Below, one piece after another: positions 32,445 to 43,449 of a DNA stretch of 64,000 nt. A model generated the notes under the pieces. That model was not told the origin of the DNA. It saw only the letters and a program-made list of their open reading frames with translations, and did not search any database. Each line of letters starts with the position of its first letter. Position 1 is the first letter of the stretch. Origin of the DNA: Macrothele yani (Eukaryota > Arthropoda > Arachnida > Araneae > Macrothelidae); assembly GCA_039090855.1 (NCBI GenBank), contig CM077025.1, positions 93,910,489 through 93,974,488 on the forward strand. Reading direction: 5' to 3'. The translations under genes were made by a program, and so were the position numbers.

Positions 32445-33610
32445 TTTTAGTACTTTTTTGTAAAAAAGATCGCGCTTATGTTATCGGTTTGCCCGTCCGT
32501 CTTTGGACACCATGTTTCTGAAGCTAACTGCTCGATTTGAAAAATTCTGTTTTCATTGGGAAGCTTGAAATGTCTGAATTATGATCCTTTATTTTGGTTT
32601 GTGTTTTTCACGATGCATAATTTTGCTGCTACAGGGCGTAAATGCAAATGACATCGAATTCAAGATACATTTTATTTCCATATATTTGCTTCTGAACGTC
32701 CGATTGAAAAAAATATTTTACCTTACGATTCCGTTTATGTCGAAGACAATTTTAGACATAGTCACTTCTCCAAGTCACGCATAGATTTTCCGCTAGATGG
32801 AATAAAAATAAATTGAGTTTCCCCGATATTTCTGCTTCTAAAACTCCGATTTGAAAAATTCCTTCTGCAGCTGATACACCTCCTGTATCAGCTGCAGAAA
32901 GAGCAAACCTTTTGCATATGATTTCTAATTTTTGGTAAAAAACGGTTTGGCCACCAAAGGGCGTAAGTGATAATTTCTGCATCTGTGGCATTTGCAGCAA
33001 AATCTGACCTTCTAAAATCTCGAATGAAAAATAATTCGTTTGTAGACCGATCACGTCGATAAACGTTTTCGGGTATTTTCTTCTCAAAATAATGTATGGT
33101 TTCTCCGAAGCCTTTTTCTCGCTACTTCTTAAGTCGAAAACCTTTTTTTCGCTGTTTCTGCTTATAGACGGATTTGAAAAGTTATTTTTCCTTAGCATAG
33201 CTTCTGCCATGCAAAATATTTTTCTCCTATTGTAAACTTTTCTATTATGCAAAATTTTTCCGCTAGAAGGCATAGAGTTACATAATGTTTTCTTCTCTCA
33301 TATAGTTCTTCTTTTAAATGCTTGATTTTAAAATCTTTTTTTTAGATGCCTTCTTTGGGCTTATGGAAAACTTTTTTGTGGCGTTTGTTAATTTTCGTAA
33401 CATGCTTTTTAGGTGCTGGTGGAACTAAGCTGATGTTTTTATGTCGGGATGTTTTATGGATTGTTGAAGCCGGTTGATTGTTTTTCTAACCGGTTCCATT
33501 GACTTTGAATGGTTCTGATAAATTTAATTTACGTCAGAACGGATTCAAAAGACGTGGTAATTACAACCGAAAATTCGGCGTCATCTTTCTTGTCTTCTTT
33601 TAGGTGACAT
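32445..33610 (-). repeat. ~150-bp-unit element, copy A (minus)
   Basis: Reverse copy of an interspersed element. Its start (near 33610) shares GACGTAAATTAAATTTATCA-like sequence with 35085-35190 and its end (near 32450-32510) has CCGTCCGTC and TTTTTTGTAAAAAAGATCG. Internal units contain TTTTTCAAATCGGA-type and C-rich boxes, seen in complement as CCGCTAGATGG (32790), CCACCAAAGGGCG (32951) and CCGCTAGAAGGCA (33260). Confidence 0.75.
32863..32899. repeat. Perfect 16-bp-arm palindrome inside copy A
   Basis: Arms 32863-32878 and 32884-32899 around a 5-base loop. Sister units elsewhere in the family (for example around 36000-36020) lack the second arm, so the inverted copy is a new change in this unit. 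Confidence 0.88.
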
Positions 33611-33879
33611 ATTTTCACAACCATACAATAAGCAAACGTTAGACATGTTAATAAATATATGAAAATTTGCAATCTATCTACTTCTTGTTTAGCAATTGAA
33701 AAACTGATGTAAGCAAACCATTGCGGGTCAGCAACCACCCAACATGTTTACCATGATGCTAAACGAGATGAATACCGTCCATTATAAAATAATTTTACAC
33801 ACTTATGCGTTCTGATTTCAATGCACTCAAGATGTTTTATATACGGAAAGTCATATGGGAGTACCTGGTACCCCCATCT
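33611..33879. other. Spacer between repeat copies
   Basis: No repeat unit or gene recognised; separates copies A and B. Confidence 0.4.
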
Positions 33880-35080
33880 TTTAGCACGTTTTTTGTAAAC
33901 AAATTCTGTGCTTTCCCATATAGTACCACTGTCCCCTCCGTCTTTGGATACCATATCTCTGCAACTATTAGTTTGATTTTAAAAATTCTCTTTGCACTGG
34001 AAATCTTGAAATGTCAGAACGATGATCCTGGCATTCTGGTTTCCACTGATGCATAACTTTACTGATACAGCGCACAAATGCAGATGCCACCGAATTTAAA
34101 ATACCTTTTATTTCATATATTTGCCTCTAAATATCTTACTGAAAAAAATGTTTCATCGCTTCGATGCCATTTATAACGAAATTTATTCGAGTACTGTTTC
34201 TTTTTCAAGTAATGTACAGTTTTTTCGCTAGGGCGCGTAAAATTAAATTGCAATTTCCCATTAATCTCTGCTTCCAAAGGTCCAATATGAAGAATTATCT
34301 CTGAATCGGATACAACTCCTGGCAAGAAATGATCTACACATAATTTCCGATTCTTGGTAAACAACAATTTAGCCACCAGGGGGTGTAAGCGTTTATTTAT
34401 GTTTGTGTGGTATTTGCAACAAAATCTGAGCTCCTGGAAATTCGACTAAAAACAATCATTCATGAACAGATACCACTCACATCGGGAAAGCTTTTTAGAA
34501 TATCTTCTACTTAAAATAGTTCATAGTATTTCTTCCAGGGCCGCAGATGTTTATATTACTATCGATATTTCTGTTTCTGAAAGTCCGATTTGAAAAATTA
34601 TTTCTTTATGGGAGAGCGCTTCTGGTGAGAGATGTTTTTCATATAATTTCTAAATTTACTTAATGCCTAAATGTGCCACTAGAGGATGTAAGTTCACGTT
34701 TCAGTTTCTAGCATGTTTGCACGAATATTTGAGGGACTAATAAACCGTGGTAAAAAATCCATTTCGGTTAGATACCACTAAGTATGAAAACATATTATTT
34801 TGTATTTCTTTCCCCAAATAATGCGCAATTTCTCCGGTAGAAGGCGATAATGTTTAATCTGTTTTCTCGATATCTCTGCTTCTATTTGAACGATTTAAAA
34901 AATATTTTCACACCGGATACCCATTTTTCTTGTGAAACACTTTACGTTTGTACTTGAGGAGTTTTTATAGTTCACAGTTCTGTCTCTACGTGGTGTTCGT
35001 GTACTTCTGCTTCCAGCTGTATTTCCTCTTCTAGAGACCCTATTTAGAAATTTCTTTTTCTTGCGATTAGCCATTCGCTA
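33880..35080 (-). repeat. ~150-bp-unit element, copy B (minus)
   Basis: Second reverse copy. It ends near 33885-33950 with TTTTAGCACGTTTTTTGTAA and CCGTCTTTGGATACC as in copy A. C-rich box complements: TCGCTAGGGCGCG (34225), CCACCAGGGGGTG (34373), CCACTAGAGGATG (34676), CCGGTAGAAGGCG (34834), spaced 146-300 bp. Confidence 0.75.
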
Positions 35081-35084
35081 CAAT

Positions 35085-37310
35085 AACAAGAAAGATGATA
35101 CCGAATTTTCGTGTGCACGTCTTTTGAATCCGTTCTGACGCAAATTAAATTTATCAAAACTATTCAAAGGCAATGGAACCGGTAAGGAAAACATTAGTAT
35201 CTGGCGGAAGAAAGAAGTTTTTCAATTGGGTCTTTAATCCCTCAGATATTGGTGTAAGCGGAATCTTGAGCTTACGAACTCTTAGAAACAGAGTTATCGA
35301 CAAAAATAAGATGTGACTTTACGTCCCTTGGTAGGAAAACCATGCATTATTTCCGGAAGAAAGTATTCTCAAAAGGTTTATCCATATGAGCGGTATCGAT
35401 CCAAGAAAAAAAATTTAGTCAAGTTTTCAGGAGCCCAGATTTTGCAACAAATACATCAGAATCAGAAATTAACACTTTTGACCCCTGGTGGACAAACCAT
35501 TCTTTACAAAACATTAGAAATTATGTAAAAATATTTTCCATCAGGTCTTGTATGCGATACAGGAAGAATTTTTCAAATCGAAGTTTTAGGAGCAGAAAAC
35601 GCAAATTACCTTTATGCGCCCTAGCGGAAAGTCTTAAATGATTTACGTGTAAATTTTGAATTTATAGGAAAAACATTTCGCATCGGAAACACTATACAAC
35701 AACGAAGGAAGTTTTCAAATTCAACTTTCACAAGTAGAGATATTGACAAAAATAAGATGCACATCTACGCCCCCTGGCGTAGAAACCATGCATTATTTAA
35801 AGAAGAAAGTGTTCCTAAAAGGTTTGTCGACATGAGTAGCGTCGGTCAACATAAGACTTTTTTTTCAATCGAGATTTTAGAAGCTCATATTTTGCTGCAA
35901 ACACATCAGAAGTGGAAATTAAGGCTTACGCCTCCTGGTGGCCATACCATTTTTAAAAAAAAAAATTAAAAATTATGTGCAAAGGATTTCCCATCAGGAG
36001 CTGTATCCGGTGCAGAAGGAATTTTTCGAATCGAAGGTTTAGAAGCAGAGAAATAGTGGGAAACGCAATTTATCTTTACGCCCCCTAGCGGAAAGTCTAT
36101 GAATTACTTGAAAATTTTGAATTTTTAGGAAAAACATGTCACACTAGAAACACTATCCAACAAAGAAGAATTTTTTTAAATCAGACTTTTAGAAGTCGAG
36201 ATATTGACAAAAATAAGATATACGTCTACGCCCCCTGGCGCAGAAACCATGCACTATTTTAAAAAGAAAATGTTTCTAAAAGGTTTGTCAACACGAGTAG
36301 CTTCGGTCAACAAAAGACTTTTTTTCAATCTAGATTTTAGAAGCTCATATTTTGCTGCAAATACATCAGAAGCGGAAATTAAGGTTTACGCCCCTGGTGG
36401 CCAAACCATTTTTTTTTACAAAAATTAGAATTTATGTGCAAACGATTTCTCATCAAGAGCTGTATCCGGTGAAGAAAGAATTTTTCAAATCGGAGATTTA
36501 GAAGGAGAGATTTAGGGAGAAACGCAATTAAACATTACGCCCCCTAGCGGAAAGTCTATGAATTACTTGAGAATTTTGAAATTATCGGAAACACAAGGCA
36601 TACTGGAAACACTATCTAACAAGATATTGACAAAAATAAGATATACATCTACGCCCCCTGGCGGAGAAACTGTGAGATATTTTAGCAGAAAATATTCCGA
36701 AAAGATTTATCGATGTGAGTGGCATCAGTCCACGAAAGAATTTTTGCCAATCGCTCAGATTTTATGGCAAATACATCAAAAGCAAAAATTAACGCTTACG
36801 CCCCCTGGTGGCCAAAGTATTCTTTACCAAAAATTCAAAATTACATGCAAAATACTTTCCATTAAGAGATGTATCCGCTGAAAATTTTTTTTTTAAATCT
36901 GAGTTTTAGGAGAAGAGTTATCGGAAAAAATGTAATTTACTTTTACGCCCCTTAGCGGAAAATCTATGCGTAATTTGAAAATGAAACTATATCTAAAACA
37001 CTCTTCGACATAAATGGAATCGAAAGATAAAAGAATTTTTTCAATCGGATGTTTAGAAGCAAATATGTGGATTAAAACGCAATTTTGAATTCGACATCAT
37101 TTGCATTTACGCCCCCTAGCGGCAAAATTGTACATTGTAAAAAAAAACGAAATGAAGGATCATCATTCGCATATTTCAAGCATTCGAATGCAAAAAGAAT
37201 TTTTCAGAGCGGACCAATAGTTGCAGAAATACTGCGGGTACAGTCGGACGGACGGACGGACAAACCGATAACAGAAGCACGATCTTTTTTACAAAAGACG
37301 AGCTAAAAAT
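35085..37310 (+). repeat. ~150-bp-unit element, copy C (plus), regular array
   Basis: Best preserved copy. C-rich boxes begin at 35480, 35617, 35768, 35929, 36079, 36229, 36389, 36538, 36652, 36799, 36946 and 37110, most 146-164 bp apart. Three box types alternate (CCCCCTAGCGGAAAG, CCCCCTGGCGGAGAAAC, CCCTGGTGGCCAAACC), giving a ~450-bp higher-order unit. Between boxes, TTTTTCAAATCGGA...TTTTAGAAG recurs. It ends with GGACGGACGGACAAACCG. Weak reading frames run through several units but are broken by indels, so I do not call a protein. Confidence 0.85.
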
Positions 37311-37510
37311 GGAGAACAATATCATTTCTAAATAATGCACAGCTTTCATGCTCGGGACGTAAAGGTCAAACCCTTTATCTCGCTACCTGTGCTTCCTGAG
37401 ACGTATTGGAGAAGTTAATTTTCCTTAGCACAGCTTTTTGCTATGAATAATATTTTTAGCCTATTTTTAGCTTTTCCATTATGCAAAATTCTTCCTCTTG
37501 GAGGCGAAGA
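37311..37510 (-). repeat. ~150-bp-unit element, fragment D (minus)
   Basis: Complement of units like 41855-41960 (AAAATTTTTACATAATGG and TTAGCATAGC-type strings). Short remnant directly after copy C. Confidence 0.55.
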
Positions 37511-37915
37511 ATTATGTCCTTTTTCGTTGTATACTTTTTTGGATTTTACGCATTTTTTCATTTTTTTTAACTTGTTTCTACTCAGCAACACGACGCCCGT
37601 GTCAACTGGACTATGCAGCAGATAGTAAAGGACTAGCAGATAGTAAAGGACTAGAAAAAGCGGTTTGTTGTCACTAATCACAGGTGTATGGTCTATGCTG
37701 TTTAGATGCGGAACGAAAGGGTAATTTTTTGCTGTACCTGTCATAAATGCTAGCTGATATGTGGATATTTTTATTTGGGAAACACGGAGAACTTCTGTCA
37801 CATTTTGGTTCAGGAACATTAGCCGCTTAATGTGTTATCGACCGCCTTACACAACTCATTTGGTAGAGTTGTTCACGGCGGTCTGGAGTTGTTAGAGTTG
37901 TTCAGTCGCTCCTCT
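37511..37915. other. No gene recognised
   Basis: Spacer; one 15-bp direct duplication GCAGATAGTAAAGGACTA at about 37617-37652. Confidence 0.5.
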
Positions 37916-39650
37916 CCAATTTGAAGCTACGGGTTCCATTAAGGAGAGAGAGCCAGAAACAAAAATCAAAAACAAACGCACCATCCAGGCCACATTCTGA
38001 ACTCAAATTCGTATCCATATCAAACGAATGATTGGCTGCCAAAGCTTTTGATCACTCGGTAAAACTCAAATTCGGATCCTTCTTGGACGAATGATTGGCT
38101 GCCAAAGCTTTTGACCACTTGGTAAAACTTAAATTTGGATCCACATCGGACAAATGATTGCTTGCCAAAGCTTTTGACCACTCAGTAAAACTCAAATTCG
38201 GATCCATCTCGGACAAATGATTGACTGCCGAAGCTTTTGACCACTCATTAAAACTCAAATTCGAATCCATCTCGCATGAATGATTGGCTGAAAAAGCTTT
38301 TGACCACTCGGTAAAACTCAAATTCGGATCTATCTCGGACAAATGATCGGCTGCCGAAGCTCTTGACCACTCATTAAAACTCAAATTCGAATCCATCTCG
38401 CATCAATGATTGGCTGAAAAAGCTTTTGACCACTCGGTAAAACTCAAATTCGGATCTATCTCGGACAAATGATCGGCTGCCGAAGCTCTTGACCACTCAT
38501 TAAAACTCAAATTCGAATCCATCTCGCATCAATGATTGGCTGAAAAAGCTTTTGACCACTCGGTAAAACTCAAATTCGGATCTATCTCGGACAAATGATC
38601 GGCTGCCGAAGCTCTTGACCACTCATTAAAACTCAAATTCGAATCCATCTCGCATGAATGATTGGCTGAAAAAGCTTTTGACCACTCGGTAAAACTCAAA
38701 TTCGGATCTATCTCGGACAAATGATCGGCTGCCGAAGCTCTTGACCACTCATTAAAACTCAAATTCGAATCCATCTCGCATCAATGATTGGCTGAAAAAG
38801 CTTTTGACCACTCGGTAAAACTCAAATTCGGATCCATCTCGGACAAATGATTGACTGCAGAAGCTTTTTGACCACTCGGCAAAACTCAAAATCGGATCCA
38901 CATCGAACAAATGATTGGCTACCAAAGCTTTTGACCACTCGGTAAAACTCAAATTCGGATCCACATCGGACAAATGATTGCCTGCCAAAGCTTTTGACCA
39001 CTCGGCAAAACTCAAAATCGGATCCACATCGGACAAATGATTGCCTGTCAAAGCTTTTCACCACTCGGTAAAACTCAAATTCGGATCCACATCGGAGAAA
39101 TGATTGCCTGCCAAAGCTTTTGACCACTCGGTAAAACTCAAATTCGGATCCACATCGAACAAATGATTGGCTGCCAAAGCTTTTGACCACTCGGTAAAAC
39201 TCAAATTCGGATCCACATCGGACAAATGATTGCCTGCCAAAGCTTTTGATCACTCGGTAAAACTCAAATTCGGATCCATTTCGGACAAATGATTGACTGC
39301 CGAAGCTTTTGACCACTCGGCAAAACTCAAATTCGGATCCACATCGGACAAACGATTGCCTGCCAAAGCTTTTGACCACTCGGTAAAACTCAAATTCGGA
39401 TCCACATCGGACAAACGATTGCCTGCCAAAGCTTTTGACCACTCGGTAAAACTCAAATTCGGATCCATCTCGAACAAATGATTGACTGCCGAAGCTTTTG
39501 ACCACTCGGCAAAACTCCAATTCGGATCCACATCGGACTAATGATTGACTGCCGAAGCTTTTGACCACTTGGCAAAACTCAAATTCGGATCCACATCGGA
39601 CAAATGATTGGCTGCCAAAGCTTTTGACTGCTCGGTCACCGGGTCGGCTT
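37916..39650 (-). mobile_element. SINE-B copy whose tRNA head expanded into a minisatellite
   Basis: 37916-38010 is the reverse SINE-B body (GGTTCC...GAGAGAGAGCCAG...CACCATCCAGGCC). Where the B-box-to-A-box segment should follow once, about 26 tandem copies follow (38011-39620). After the last one comes CTCGGTCACCGGGTCGGC, the counterpart of the SINE 5' end CTGCGCCACCGAGGCGG. The array is therefore internal to one SINE insertion. Confidence 0.85.
38011..39640. repeat. 63-bp minisatellite, about 26 units
   Basis: Unit landmark GGATCC occurs at 38074, 38137 and 38200, a 63-base period, with AAGCTTTTGACCACTCGGTA in nearly every unit. 38250-38790 has a 126-bp higher-order form: CTCATTAAAACTCAAATTCG recurs five times at 126-bp steps. 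Because 63 is a multiple of three and the unit lacks stops in several frames, long frames (for example 38822-39568, minus, 248 codons of a 21-residue repeat) run through it; they are open in two minus frames and partly in a plus frame, which argues against a real protein. Confidence 0.95.
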
Positions 39651-39779
39651 TTCTAAAGTATGCGAGTTCGCGAATGTAAACCATCACATTTAATGTCGGA
39701 TGAGCAAATAATGCTTCTGTGCTCATGCAAAACCATCCCTGCTTGTGTGAAAGTGTGGGCAGAGGCGTAGGTTTATGAT

Positions 39780-39930
39780 TACTTGTCCGAACTGAGGACG
39801 GGTTCAACCCCCGAATGAGGTATGGGTGTTGTGTTAGTCTTACGGCGCTCACCTTTTCACTTACCCGAATTTATTGATGAGCGATCGCTCAATGCCCTCC
39901 CAGCCGCTCATGGTGTACGCCCCACCCCTG
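39780..39930 (+). mobile_element. SINE-B-like fragment
   Basis: B-box-like GGGTTCAACCCCCG, then GAGGTATGGGTGTTGTGTTA and GCCCTCCCAGCCGCTCATGG. Related to SINE-B in the middle part, divergent at the 3' end. Confidence 0.5.
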
Positions 39931-39948
39931 ACCTAAAAAATCAACATA

Positions 39949-40966
39949 CACTGAAGAGCAATTGAATTAGAGACAGCTGGCATTATCCAAATGTGGCGTT
40001 GGGGGCGGCCCTGTAAACGGAAACGACATGATGTATGCAGCGATCCGACAATATAAGGAGTGATGCGATGGGAATCAATAAGAGTCCGACGCAGTATGGG
40101 TAAGACGAAGGATCTAAGCGCATTTAATCGTGGGAAAATCGTCGGGGCCTGACGAATGGGTCACTCTATCTCGGAAGTCGTGCAGGCACTGGGGTTTTCA
40201 CGAGCCACTGTGTCACGGGCGCTCCGTGAGTACATCGAATCTGGTAAAACCATCCCTACAAGGGCCAACTGCCGTGTACAACAGCGTGTGGATGAGCGGG
40301 GTCATTGTCGGCTAGCTCGCATTGTAACAGCGGATAGACGGGCCACAGTGCATGAAATCACTTGGCAATTTAACGCTGGTGCACAAAAACGTGTAAGCAG
40401 CCACACCATCCAGAACCATCTCCTCGCTATGGGGTACAGAAGCCATTGTCCCACGAGGGTACCGCTGCTGACCGCACATCACAGGGTACAAAGATTAGCA
40501 TGCGCGCGCGAACATCGCCACTGGACCCTAGACTGAAATGTGACCATTGGTACGTGTGACATCGTCCCTCACAGGTCAACGTTACCGTGATATCCTGGAC
40601 GACCATTTGCTCCCTTTTGTGCGTCTTCAACATCCCACTGGGGACCTCATCCTACAACAAGACAATGCACCATGCCATCGCTCTAGAATTGTACCCGAAT
40701 GGTTGGATGAACACTCCACCGACGTGACCTCAATCCCATCGAGCACATCTGGGATGCCATCGAGAGAAATGTTCGAGGCTCTGACCTCCTCCATCAAATC
40801 TTCGTGAACTGTGGGAGCTTGTACAGGGGTCGTGGATCAGTGCGGCTTCCCAACGCTTCCGGTGTCTTGTCGAGTCCATGCCGAGACGAATCGCCGCCGT
40901 CATCAGGGCAAAATGTGGTGCTACACGTTATTAGATAGGTATCTCTAATTCAACTGCTCTCCAGTG
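39949..40966 (+). mobile_element. Tc1-b element, copy 2, internally deleted
   Basis: TA-flanked (39947-39948, 40967-40968) with ends CACTGAAGAGCAATTGAATT and complement; 1018 bp against 1221 bp for copy 1. Confidence 0.92.
40096..40934 (+). pseudogene. Tc1-b DD34E transposase, copy 2, deleted
   Basis: Starts MGKTKDLSAFNRGKIVGA and hits TGA at the codon that is CGA in copy 1 (in IVGA-R-MGHSISEV). From 40156 the frame MGHSISEVVQALGFSRATVS continues to HWTLD at 40536. A deletion of about 170 bases there removes the first catalytic Asp (WTDESRF) and the following strand. The second Asp (LILQQDNAPCHRS) is kept, and a second deletion (~30 bases) removes the SPDL part before NPIEHIWD. Ends GATRY. 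Inactive. Confidence 0.9.
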
Positions 40967-41032
40967 TATGTCTCATATAAAATTGATGAATAATGCTTTA
41001 ATATCTTTCTGAAATTTTTTTAAATTGTCTTT

Positions 41033-41225
41033 TAACCGCCCGGTGGCACAGTTGCCTAACCGCTGACTTATGGCCATACGTCCGAGATGTGTCTGGGTTC
41101 GAATCCTAGGCGAGGCATGGCACAGGCTGTCTCTCTTCCCTGGAAGCAGTGGACTTAAATTATAGACGGGTGACTGCTCATAGCCCATTGAGTTTGCAAG
41201 GATGTTCGTTAAAACCCCAAACCAA
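41033..41225 (+). mobile_element. SINE-B copy
   Basis: CCGCCCGGTGGCACAGTTGC (A box region), GGGTTCGAATCCTAGG (B box), GAGGCATGG, CTCTCTTCCCTGGAAGCAGT, GACTGCTCATAGCCCATTGA and a 3' end GTTCGTTAAAACCCC. Confidence 0.88.
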
Positions 41226-41499
41226 AAGTGCCTGTTACTAATCGTGACAAAAACATAAAAAGCATGTCTGCGGCCGTCGTACACAGCTCTTTTTCAGCTC
41301 TAACAATTTGTTTTTGTTGATTTCGAATTTCATGTATGATGTATACTCTAATTTGGCTTCCTTTTTTAGTTGTCTTTTTGTACGTAAATTTGATATTCAT
41401 TCTCTTCAAACGTTTCATCCCTAACGTTATATTTTCTCACCTACTGAATGTTTTGTTGGCAACAGTTTTCAGGTCAGGGTGCTTGACGTTTGTGTGGTG
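41226..41499. other. No gene recognised
   Basis: Spacer without supported features. Confidence 0.4.
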
Positions 41500-43430
41500 A
41501 CATAATAAGAACAGGAAATATGACATCGAATTTTCGGTCGTTTTTTGAATCCTTTCTGACGCGAAACCAATTTATCAAAGTTATTCAAAAACAGTGCAGC
41601 CAGTTAGAAAAAAATCAACCCAATTTTTACGATCGATAAAACGTCCAGGAATAGAAAGTTACTTGCTTGTAGAGAACGCTTGAAGAGAATGAACTTAAAA
41701 TTTACTTGAAGAGAATGAACTTAAAATTTACTACTTCCACCTGCGGCTAAAAAGTATGTTACGAAAATTAACAATCGGTGCACAAAATATTTCTCATAAA
41801 AGAAGGAAGATTTTCAAATCGTACAATTAAAAGAAGAAATATACAAGAAAACCCTGCACCTTCTAGAGGAAAATTTTTACATAATGGAAAAGTTGAAAAC
41901 AGGCGAAAAATATTGTTCATGGAAAACGCTATGCTAAGGAAAATTAACTTTTCAAATAAAATGGGTATTGACCTTTACGCACTCTAGCGGGAAATCTCTG
42001 TATTATTTAAAGAAAATATTGTTCCACATTTTTATTTTTGTGAATGACATAAAGTTAAAAAAATAATTTCTCAATAGGATTTTTAGAAGAGGAGATACAG
42101 CTGCAAACAGAAGTACACAAACACAACTTAGCGGTAGAACAATAAACTATAAAACTGCTGAAATACTAACCAAAAGTGTTCCACAAGGTAAATGTGTATC
42201 CGATGTCGAACGAATATTTCAAATCGCATAACGAGAAATACAAACAATAAGAAAAACTGATTAAATATTGGCGCCCCTAGCGGCGAAATTGTGCATTACT
42301 TTGGGAAGAAAACAGACAAAAAGAGTTTTCATAGGTAGTAATGTCTGACCAAATGTTTTTTTTTTTTTATATCGGAAATTTAGTCCCGCAGATATTGCTG
42401 TAAACGGAAACGCGAACGTACGCCCCCTAGTGGCACACTTGTGCGTTAAAAAAATTTGAAATTCTATAAGGAACATTTCGCAATAGAAACACTCACCAAC
42501 AAGGAAGGCATTTTTATAATCGGACTCTTAGAAGGAGAGTTATCAACAAAAATGAGATATACATCTACGCTACCTGCAGTAAAAACTATAAACTATGCGT
42601 TGTTTTAAAAAGAAAGTTTTCCGAAAGGATTTCCGAGATGACCGGTACCGGTTCACGAAAGCATTTTTTCAGTCGAGTTTTCAGAAGCTTAGATTCCAGT
42701 GCAAATACACGAAAGTAGAAATAAACACTTACGCCCTCTGGTGGTGGCCACATCATTTTTTATCAAAAATCAGAAATTATAATCCGAACATTTCCCATAA
42801 GCAGTGTATGTGATGGAGGAAGAATTTTTTCAAATCGCAGTGTTGGAAGCAAAAATATCGAGGGACAAGCAGTTTACCTCTACGCTGCCTTGCGGAAAAC
42901 CTATGAATTACTTGAAATTTTTGAAACTGTATGAGAAACATTTCGCACCGGGAAAGCTCTCTAACAAAGAATCAATTTTTCAAATCGGACTCTTAGAAGC
43001 AGAGATTTCGAGAAAAATCAGTTATAACTCTACGTCCCCTGGCGAGAGAACTATGCTCTATTTTAAGCAGGAAGTGTTCTCAAAACTTAGCAGAAAATGT
43101 ATGAATTACTTGAACAAGAAGCTGTGCCTAAAATAGTCTCCGTTATAAATTGTATCGAAAGGAAGAAATAATTTTGTCAGTTGGATATTTAAAAGCAGAT
43201 GCAAGAAAATACATTTTGAATACGATATCAGCTGTATTTACACCTTCTAACAGCGAAGTTGTGCTTCGGGGAAGCAAAACGAAATGGAAGGAATCTCATT
43301 CTCACATTTCAGGCTTCCCAATGTAAATAAGGAGTCCGTAGATGGACTGACGGACTGACAAACCGATGACATATGCACGATCTTTTTTTACAAAAGGCGT
43401 GCTAAAAACGAGCTACAAAATTTTGGACTA
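41500..43430 (+). repeat. ~150-bp-unit element, copy E (plus)
   Basis: Starts like copy C (GAATTTTCGGTCGTTTTTTG, CTGACGCGAAACCAATTTAT) and ends like it (GACTGACAAACCGATGACAT, CTTTTTTTACAAAAGGCG). C-rich boxes at 42271 (GCGCCCCTAGCGG), 42421 (CGCCCCCTAGTGG), 42573, 42732 (CGCCCTCTGGTGG), 42881 and 43033, spaced 149-159 bp. More divergent than copy C. Confidence 0.8.
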
Positions 43431-43449
43431 AGCAACGAAAAATATATGG

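Noticed and set aside
32752..33273. A 173-codon minus-strand frame in the ~150-bp-unit element as a gene
   Set aside because: It runs across repeat units and contains unit motifs (FQIGVLEAEISGK, LTPFGGQT) that in sister copies are broken by indels and stops. I kept it as part of the repeat, although an ancient repeat protein is not fully excluded.
38052..39852. Long repeated-peptide reading frames as a real repeat protein
   Set aside because: Several frames on both strands are open only because the 63-bp unit is a multiple of three and lacks stops. The unit derives from a SINE tRNA-like head, and single-base changes break each frame.
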